This document shows, piece by piece, positions 1 through 4,218 of a stretch of DNA of 7,804 nt (the stretch's first letter is position 1; every line of letters starts with the position of its first letter). The stretch is from assembly GCA_902806215.1 (NCBI GenBank), contig CADCVT010000487.1:1-7804 (forward strand), written 5' to 3'. This DNA comes from an uncultured Solirubrobacteraceae bacterium. GTDB lineage: Bacteria > Actinomycetota > Thermoleophilia > Solirubrobacterales > Solirubrobacteraceae. The position numbers were made by a program, and so were the translations under genes. The notes beneath the pieces were generated by a model that was not told where the DNA came from, made no database searches, and worked only from the letters and a program-made list of their open reading frames with translations.

Positions 1-30
1 ACTCAGACGTGCGTCAAGATCATCCGACAT
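1..30 (-). CDS. 5' end of an unidentified gene running off the left edge
   Basis: Only the first ten codons lie in the window. They read MSDDLDARLS from an ATG at 30-28 on the minus strand. A strong purine-rich Shine-Dalgarno (GAGAGGAGA, complement of 33-42) lies a few bases upstream, and a good promoter lies upstream of that (56-84). The three signals together make a real gene start convincing. Nothing can be said about the product beyond an acidic N-terminus without a signal peptide. It follows the two oxygenase-like genes on the same strand but has its own promoter, so it may be transcribed separately. Confidence 0.6.
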   Translation of the reverse strand, partial: MSDDLDARLS

Positions 31-55
31 GGTCTCTCCTCTCGGTCCGGACGCG

Positions 56-84
56 ACCCTATGGACACACTTCACCGAAATCAA
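56..84 (-). promoter_or_regulatory. Housekeeping-type promoter for the gene leaving the left edge
   Basis: Read on the minus strand, TTGATT (complement of 79-84) is followed after exactly 17 bases by TAGGGT (complement of 56-61). This is a reasonable -35/-10 pair for a vegetative sigma factor. The predicted start of transcription would leave a leader of roughly 20 bases containing the Shine-Dalgarno at 33-42. The -35 element overlaps the stop codon of the oxygenase gene (81-83). The stretch is noticeably richer in A/T than its surroundings. No transcript evidence is available. Confidence 0.5.
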
Positions 85-605
85 GCTGGTGGTGGGATCG
101 TTACCAGCGAGAACCGGGGGCCGTCCTGGACCGGGTCGACCCAGTGCCAGGCGCGGGGGTCGCAGAGGAGCAGCGTGCCCGCCACGTCCGGGACCTTGAC
201 GAACGTCGCCTCCGTCGCCTCGACGACGAGCCCGTCACGCCGCGACGTCGTCAGCGGGATGACGCCCTGTGCCACCTCGTCGCGGTGCGGAAGCACGAAG
301 TCGCCCGTCCCGTAGCGGATCAGCTGGACGTAGAACCTGCGTTGCCGATCGGCCGGCACTGCGAGCGCATCCAGCAGCGCCGTACGGAGGGTCTGGCTCA
401 TGCGGTTACCCGGCAGGACGTGGTACTGGTCCTGCTCCTCGTCCTCGGTGTGCCGGGTCGGATCGAACGCCCGATGCCCGGTTCCGCGTCGCGCGAGCTC
501 CGCCCGGCTTGGGTAGGTCACGAACCGCTGGGACTCCGCGGCGGCCATCTCGACCAGCTGGCCGCACCCGGCCACGAACCCCGGCAGGACACGGAGGTCA
601 CGCAT
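81..605 (-). CDS. Putative 2-oxoglutarate/Fe(II)-dependent oxygenase
   Basis: A 174-residue cytoplasmic protein with the features of the prolyl-4-hydroxylase-like branch of 2OG-Fe(II) dioxygenases. The core strand VQLIRYGTGDFVLPHRDE (about 93-110) carries the iron ligands H107 and D109 (HxD). The distal ligand is H154 in RAWHWVDPV, and the arginine that would bind the 2-oxoglutarate carboxylate is R164 in GPRFSLV. Spacing of 47 residues between HxD and the distal His suits a minimal double-stranded beta-helix. The family hydroxylates or otherwise oxidises proteins, nucleic acids or small molecules; the substrate here cannot be told. The ATG at 605 lies inside the end of the preceding gene, with an 8-nt overlap (ATGCGTGA), so translation is probably coupled. 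That gene is a paralogue lacking the iron ligands. No signal peptide is present. Confidence 0.7.
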   Translation of the reverse strand: MRDLRVLPGFVAGCGQLVEMAAAESQRFVTYPSRAELARRGTGHRAFDPTRHTEDEEQDQYHVLPGNRMSQTLRTALLDALAVPADRQRRFYVQLIRYGTGDFVLPHRDEVAQGVIPLTTSRRDGLVVEATEATFVKVPDVAGTLLLCDPRAWHWVDPVQDGPRFSLVTIPPPA

Positions 606-1107
606 GGTCGGGGACCACCAGCGTGACGCGCAGCGGGCTCAAGATCGGGCTGACCCACCACCACGTCTGCGCCCGAAGCCTCACGCCGTCGCGGTCGTGA
701 TCGACGAAGCGCTCCACGCCGGGTCCGTCGATGACGGTGATGCCGTCGCTCGTCGACGAGGTCAGCGGGAAGACGCGCACCGCCGCCGGCGCGTCGTCGG
801 CGAGCCACACCGCTCCGCGGGTTGGCAGTACGTAGTCGCCCTGCGTGAAGATCTGGACGCGCGACGAAGTGAGCTCCGCCTCCGAGACCGCGATCGCCGC
901 ACGGACCTGGTCGTGCAGCTCGTCGGGCAGCGGCACGGTGCCGTAGCGCGATGCTCGCCCGTCGAACCGCGGCTCGTGCCTCGCCGTCGGCGCCACACGC
1001 TCGACCGCGGTCACGATGCTCGCCGCGAGACCGGCGGGGACCCCGCCGATCCGGGTGTCGCCTGCGCTGGGCGCGCCGGGCCGTTCGTCGTCGTTCGGGC
1101 CGACCAC
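598..1107 (-). CDS. Oxygenase-fold paralogue lacking all iron ligands (putative pseudoenzyme)
   Basis: About 169 residues from the GTG at 1107. It aligns over most of its length with the downstream oxygenase. Matching segments are RIGGVPAGL with RVLPGFVAG, YGTVPL with YHVLPG, VQIFTQGDYVLP with VQLIRYGTGDFVLP, VFPLTSSTSDGITV with VIPLTTSRRDGLVV, and TWWWVSPI with AWHWVDPV. At the iron-binding positions HRD has become TRG (residues 96-98) and the distal His has become Trp (150). The presumed 2-oxoglutarate Arg is kept (R160). It should therefore be unable to bind iron normally; it may be a partner or regulatory subunit of the active paralogue, with which it overlaps by 8 nt. The start is chosen because homology begins about 17 residues after it, third-position GC drops upstream of it, and an ATG at 1329 would run into the divergent gene. 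No clear Shine-Dalgarno is visible. GTG 1014 is an alternative that would cut into the homology. Confidence 0.65.
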   Translation of the reverse strand: MVGPNDDERPGAPSAGDTRIGGVPAGLAASIVTAVERVAPTARHEPRFDGRASRYGTVPLPDELHDQVRAAIAVSEAELTSSRVQIFTQGDYVLPTRGAVWLADDAPAAVRVFPLTSSTSDGITVIDGPGVERFVDHDRDGVRLRAQTWWWVSPILSPLRVTLVVPDHA

Positions 1108-1200
1108 CGACGGGACCGTACCGGGACGAGCGTCGGCACCGCGCGAGGGCGGATATTCGGCTGGACCTGCCCACTTCGGCGCATACGACCGCGACGAAGA

Positions 1201-1209
1201 GGGGAGGAG
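1201..1209 (+). promoter_or_regulatory. Shine-Dalgarno that fixes a GTG start
   Basis: GGGGAGGAG ends 7 bases before the GTG at 1217-1219. This near-perfect site decides the start of the ADP-ribosylglycohydrolase-like gene. The open frame continues upstream to 1016, but that part runs antisense to the oxygenase-like gene. The gap 1108-1216 between the divergent starts must hold both promoters; I see no convincing -35/-10 pair in it. Confidence 0.75.
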
Positions 1210-1216
1210 CCCGATC

Positions 1217-2047
1217 GTGTCAGGGTCGCTGAGCGTTGACCGCTTCCGGGGTGCGATCGTGGGTCTGGCGGTCGGGGACGCGCTCGGCGCGCCCGCGGGG
1301 CTTCCCGCGGGGACGTGGACGGCCAGCACCGCGATGGCGCTGTGCCTCGCCGACAGCCTCGTCGAGTCCGAGGGGTTCGACCCCGTCGACCAGCTGCACC
1401 GCTACGTGCGCTGGTACCGCGACGGGGACTACTCGAGCACGGGGACCTGCCTCGGCATCGGCGCCCCGACTCGCGCCGCGGTGGAGCGCTTCGAGCGGAC
1501 CGGCGAGGCCTTCCCCGGCGACGTCGACGCAGCGGCGAACGGGATCGAGCCGCTCACGCGGCTGGCGCCGGTCGCGCTGACCTTCGCGGCCGACCCGGCG
1601 CACGCGGCCGAGTGCGCGGCGACGAGCGCGCGGACGACGCACGGCGGCTGCGAGACGATCAACGGAGCCCGGGCCCTCGCGCGCCTCGTCGCCCTGGCCG
1701 CGAGCGGCCGTCCCACGTCCGACCTGATGGAGCCCGTCGCGCACGAGACCGTCGCGACCGCGCTGCGGGTCCTCGGCGCGACCGACGGCTTCGAGGATGC
1801 GACGATCGCCGCGCTCGAGCACGAGCCGGCCGCCGCGACGATCGTCGGGCAGCTCGCGGGCGCGGTCTACGGCTTCGACGCCATCCCCGGCCGCTGGCGC
1901 AGCGACCTCGCGAAGATCGACTGGATCATGGTCGTCGCCGATGCCCTGCACAGCCTGGCGATCGCGCAGCCCTGCGACCGGACCGCGCGGTTCCGGCCGG
2001 GCACCGACCGCGCGATGCGGTTCGCGCGCTCCTCGGGAACCTCCTGA
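1217..2047 (+). CDS. ADP-ribosylglycohydrolase-fold protein with both metal motifs lost
   Basis: A 276-residue protein of the ADP-ribosylglycohydrolase (DraG/ARH) family. Family hallmarks are FRGAIVGLAVGDALGAPAG at about 10-28, TAMALCLADSL at 38-48, NGIEPLTRLAPVAL at 108-121 (usually S/N-NGALMR-xAP), the HGG...INGARALARL helix at 142-157 and IVGQLAGAVYGFDAIP at 209-224. Active members bind two Mg ions through a T-D-D-T motif early on and a G-D-x-D-T motif near the end, to remove ADP-ribose from proteins or small molecules. Here TDDT reads TAST (35-38), and the residues aligned with DTDT read HEPA (202-205). The glycohydrolase reaction is therefore unlikely, although the fold and the early D21 remain. 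Length is normal for the family, there is no frameshift, and codon use is normal. It is transcribed away from the oxygenase-like pair. It could be an ADP-ribose-binding or scaffold protein, or act on something else. Confidence 0.75.
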   Translation: MSGSLSVDRFRGAIVGLAVGDALGAPAGLPAGTWTASTAMALCLADSLVESEGFDPVDQLHRYVRWYRDGDYSSTGTCLGIGAPTRAAVERFERTGEAFPGDVDAAANGIEPLTRLAPVALTFAADPAHAAECAATSARTTHGGCETINGARALARLVALAASGRPTSDLMEPVAHETVATALRVLGATDGFEDATIAALEHEPAAATIVGQLAGAVYGFDAIPGRWRSDLAKIDWIMVVADALHSLAIAQPCDRTARFRPGTDRAMRFARSSGTS

Positions 2048-2054
2048 CGCGCCC

Positions 2055-2105
2055 TCACGCCGCTGTGACCCTTCTCACCGTGAGCCGGCGAGCCCCTTCG
2101 GGTAC
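2055..2105 (+). promoter_or_regulatory. Possible stress-sigma promoter and operator upstream of the CsbD operon
   Basis: The 150-base gap 2048-2197 contains GGGTAC at 2100-2105, the -10 form described for the actinobacterial SigB/SigF group, which often drives CsbD-type stress genes. A matching -35 (G-N-N-T at 14-16 bases upstream) is not clearly present. Just upstream are two inverted repeats built from the same half-site: TCAC-N6-GTGA (2055-2068) and CTCAC-C-GTGAG (2074-2084). They could be an operator. GGGTAC is expected by chance fairly often in such GC-rich DNA, so this is a weak call. Confidence 0.25.
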
Positions 2106-2197
2106 GCACGACCGAGCCCCCGCGGTCCGCAGGCGAGATTCCCTTCGCCGCCGCCCGCGGGCTTCAGCACGCACACCCAGAGGAGCTGTACGTCAAC

Positions 2198-2707
2198 GTG
2201 ACCAACCCAGATATGCCCGAGGAGACCACGGGCGGCCTGGCCGGCAAGCTTGCCGGCAAGGTGAAGGCCGCCGCCGGATCGTTCACCGGCAACGAGAATC
2301 TCGCGCGCGAGGGCCGTCTCCAGGAGGCGCAGGTCGACGCCGAGGTCGACGCTCGCCGTGAGGCCGCCGAGGCCCAGCAGGCCGAGCAGGAGGCCGAGCT
2401 CGTCCAGAAGAAGAACGAGACGGAGGAGGAGCGCAAGCGCCTTCAGGCCGAGCTCGCCGAGAAGGACCGCGAGGCGCGCATCGAGCTCGAGCGCGAGGAC
2501 GCCGAGCGCCAGGCCGAGCGCGACAAGGCCCAGCAGGCCGCCAAGGCCGAGCAGGAGCGCCAGGCCGAGCAGCGCTCCGTCGCGACGCTCGAGCAGAGCG
2601 CCGATGCCGTGCGGGCCGCGGCCGAGTCCGAGGCCGACAATCTCGAGCGCGAGGCGAAGCTGGCCGAGGCCCGCGCGAACGCACTCGATCCCGAGGAGAA
2701 GTCATGA
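2198..2707 (+). CDS. CsbD-like stress protein with long acidic coiled coil
   Basis: A 169-residue protein without signal peptide or membrane segment. Residues about 14-50 (GKLAGKVKAAAGSFTGNENL followed by AREGRLQEAQ) match the CsbD family, small general-stress proteins of unknown biochemical role (csbD is SigB-dependent in Bacillus). The remainder, about 45-165, is a continuous Glu/Ala/Gln/Arg-rich helix of coiled-coil type, far longer than an ordinary CsbD protein of about 60-70 residues. By my count there are 43 acidic and 27 basic residues (net about -16) and no Cys or Trp. The GTG start at 2198 is preceded by AGAGGAG (2179-2185), with a rather long 12-base spacer; ATG 2213 would be too far from that site. 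The stop overlaps the next start (ATGA), so the two proteins are probably made together. Confidence 0.8.
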   Translation: MTNPDMPEETTGGLAGKLAGKVKAAAGSFTGNENLAREGRLQEAQVDAEVDARREAAEAQQAEQEAELVQKKNETEEERKRLQAELAEKDREARIELEREDAERQAERDKAQQAAKAEQERQAEQRSVATLEQSADAVRAAAESEADNLEREAKLAEARANALDPEEKS

Positions 2708-3339
2708 CCCTGCGCACCATCCCCCGTTCCGCACTCGACGCCTACCTGAAGGCGCTCAAGCTGCCGGTCACCACCGTCATCCGCCAGGTGACGAAGTCCA
2801 ATGGGACGCCGTCGGCCGCCGAGCTGGCCGTCGACCGCGTCGACGCGACGATCCGCGACGTGGCCGGGCTGGCGCTCGGCGACGAGGAGCTCCGCAAGGA
2901 GGCCGGCCGTCGCCGCAAGGCCGCCGACGAGCGCGAGAAGGCCGTCGAGCTCAAGGCCGAGGCCGAGCAGCGCAAGGCCGAGGGCCGCGAGCGCGCCGAG
3001 AACCAGCGCCAGGCCGCCGAGCGCAAGAAGAAGGAGGCCGACCGAAAGGCCCGCATCAAGCGCGACGAGGCCGAGAAGCAGGCCAAGACGCGCGTGCAGG
3101 CCGCCGCGAAGTCCGAGCAGAAGCGCCGTCAGGCCTCGCAGAAGGCCGCCGAGGCGCAGCGCGAGTCGATCGAGGAGCAGGCCAAGCGCGAGCGCCTCGA
3201 GACGCTCAACCGCGAGGAGACCGCGCTCGAGGAGCGCGAGGAGGCCCTCACCGCGACCGACGAGGCCGCGCGCCTGAAGAAGGAAGCGGCCAAGGCGAAG
3301 GCCGCCCGCAAGGCGCAGTCGCCGAAGACGACCGCCTAG
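2704..3339 (+). CDS. Basic coiled-coil partner protein
   Basis: A 211-residue protein with a short globular N-terminal part (about 1-60: a predicted helix, LPVTTVIRQVTKSNGTPSA, then AVDRVDATIRDVAGLALGD). This is followed by a long Lys/Arg/Glu/Ala-rich helix to the end. By my count there are 53 basic and 40 acidic residues, net about +13, the mirror image of the preceding protein. The ATG overlaps the upstream stop by ATGA, indicating translational coupling. No signal peptide or membrane helix is seen. Such proteins are sometimes mislabelled as IF2-like because of the Lys/Glu/Ala-rich composition, but nothing here resembles a GTPase. A likely role is to form a heteromeric coiled coil with the CsbD-like protein under stress; that is inference. 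Confidence 0.7.
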   Translation: MTLRTIPRSALDAYLKALKLPVTTVIRQVTKSNGTPSAAELAVDRVDATIRDVAGLALGDEELRKEAGRRRKAADEREKAVELKAEAEQRKAEGRERAENQRQAAERKKKEADRKARIKRDEAEKQAKTRVQAAAKSEQKRRQASQKAAEAQRESIEEQAKRERLETLNREETALEEREEALTATDEAARLKKEAAKAKAARKAQSPKTTA

Positions 3340-3353
3340 GACGTCCGCAGGGA

Positions 3354-3377
3354 GCCGGCGGCCTCACGGCCGCCGGC
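3354..3377. terminator. Bidirectional hairpin terminator
   Basis: A perfect 10-bp stem (GCCGGCGGCC / GGCCGCCGGC) with the 4-base loop TCAC lies 14 bases after the stop of the basic coiled-coil gene and 47 bases after the stop of the convergent secreted-protein gene. There is no T-tract on either side, which is common for actinobacterial terminators. It probably ends transcription from both directions. Confidence 0.7.
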
Positions 3378-3424
3378 GCCCCGCACCGGGCGGACGCCGA
3401 ACGCGTCCGTCCCCCGACCCGGGC

Positions 3425-3835
3425 TCAGCGGACGCGGAACCGGACGACCGGTCCCTCCTGCTTGCAGTCCTCGGTCCCGCCGGCGCAGTCGATGCGGTGC
3501 GCCTGCCAGTGATACGTGCCCGGCACGTTGAGCCAGAACGACCCGTAGTCGAAGAACTTCGGCCGGAAGCGGAACACGCCCCTGCGCGTCGTCGCCTCCC
3601 CGATCGACGCGGTGCTGCAGATCGTCCCGTCGGCGCGCCTGCGCGCGCTGCGACAGACGTGGACCCACACCGTCCCGGGCCCGACGACCTTCCCGCGGAA
3701 CGTGGGCGACTTCCCCTTCTCGACGGACGACCCGGCCTTCGGCGACAGCGGCGTGATCCCGTTCTTCTCCGCCGCCGCGGCCGGCTCGCAGACGGCGAGG
3801 GGGAGGAGCACGAGGGCGATGGCGAGACGGCGCAT
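3425..3835 (-). CDS. Small secreted protein, Ig/Fn3-like, unknown function
   Basis: A 136-residue protein with a Sec signal peptide: MRR, a hydrophobic stretch 4-15, and likely cleavage after AAAA at 22. The mature part of about 114 residues is rich in beta-prone sequence, with four cysteines (C61, C73, C117, C124) that could form two disulfides. The C-terminal FWLNVPGTYHWQAHRIDC...EGPVVRFRVR resembles the last strands of the extracellular Ig/fibronectin-like domains common in actinobacterial secreted proteins. The signal-peptide motif LAVC (13-16) is not a good lipobox because Val precedes the Cys. There is no obvious Shine-Dalgarno before the ATG at 3835. It is convergent with the coiled-coil operon, sharing its terminator, and its upstream region runs through the gene remnant at 3845-4159. 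I do not recognise a function. Confidence 0.65.
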   Translation of the reverse strand: MRRLAIALVLLPLAVCEPAAAAEKNGITPLSPKAGSSVEKGKSPTFRGKVVGPGTVWVHVCRSARRRADGTICSTASIGEATTRRGVFRFRPKFFDYGSFWLNVPGTYHWQAHRIDCAGGTEDCKQEGPVVRFRVR

Positions 3836-3844
3836 GCACGCACG

Positions 3845-4159
3845 CTAGCCGAGGCGGAAGGCCCCGGTGTCACGGTCGGCACCCGCAAGGTCGTCAGCAC
3901 GACCGGGACGGTCACCGTCGCTCCGTACCTCAGCGTGACCTGCCCCACGCCGTCCGCGCTCAGCTGCAGCCCGATCACGCGCAGCTTCGGGACGACCGGC
4001 TTCGCCGCCAACGCCGCCGGCCCCAAGCCGCAGATCATCCCGGGTGGCGTGTTCGTCCCGTCCGGCAACCTCGGCACGCTCTACGCGAACGGCGCGTCGG
4101 TCGGCATCAACACGCCGGAGATCTGCCTCGGCGAAGAGATCTACTGCCCGGGCGAGTAG
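3845..4159 (+). pseudogene. Probable 5'-truncated secreted-protein gene remnant
   Basis: The stretch 3836-4194 has no complete gene. From 3845 to the TAG at 4157-4159 there is an open frame of 104 codons with nearly all third positions G or C. It reads like an extracellular beta domain: TVGTRKVVSTTGTVTV, VTCPTPSALSCS, VFVPSGNLGTLYANGASVG, and a Cys-containing end EICLGEEIYCPGE. The paired cysteines resemble those of secreted actinobacterial repeat domains. It has no usable start: the first in-frame GTG (3935) lies inside the conserved-looking part and lacks a Shine-Dalgarno. Further upstream the frame is only antisense to the secreted-protein gene. It could be the C-terminal relic of a larger gene cut off at about 3840. 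Caution: the minus-strand frame sharing the same third positions (3845-4077) is also open, so GC3 does not choose between strands. A hairpin just after 4159 favours the plus strand. Confidence 0.4.
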
Positions 4160-4181
4160 ACCTCGCCCTCCGAACCGGCGC

Positions 4182-4218
4182 CACGGCCGCGGCGATGGGT
4201 CATCCTGCCGCGGCCGTG
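4182..4218 (+). terminator. Large inverted repeat between the remnant and the amine oxidase
   Basis: CACGGCCGCGGC (4182-4193) and GCCGCGGCCGTG (4207-4218) are perfect 12-base complements. The pairing continues inward as GATG (4194-4197) with CATC (4201-4204), leaving a 2-base bulge and a GGT loop, about 16 bp in all. It starts 23 bases after the remnant's stop, the place of a terminator, but it also contains both candidate starts of the amine oxidase (ATG 4195 and GTG 4216). It may be a terminator, a structure limiting translation of the oxidase, or both. Confidence 0.5.

Noticed and set aside
1016..1216. Upstream extension of the ADP-ribosylglycohydrolase-like gene to 1016
   Set aside because: A near-perfect Shine-Dalgarno places the start at GTG 1217, directly before the family's N-terminal motif. 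The extension is low-complexity and antisense to the other gene.
1108..1329. N-terminal extension of the oxygenase-like gene to an ATG at 1329
   Set aside because: It would overlap the well-supported divergent gene starting at 1217, its third-position GC is lower, and the homology to the paralogue begins only after GTG 1107.
2400..3300. Repeat array or CRISPR-like periodicity in the coiled-coil genes
   Set aside because: The recurring GCCGAG/GAGCGC words come from repeated Glu/Ala/Arg codons. There are no equal-length repeats with unique spacers.
3776..3799. Lipobox LAVC in the small secreted protein
   Set aside because: The residue before the Cys is Val rather than Gly, Ala or Ser, and a normal signal peptidase I site (AAAA) follows.
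3364..4077. Long minus-strand open frame covering the secreted-protein gene and the remnant
   Set aside because: Over 3425-3835 it is an Arg/Ser/Pro-rich shadow of the real secreted-protein frame. Only its first third (3845-4077) could be coding, and that is noted as an alternative reading of the remnant.
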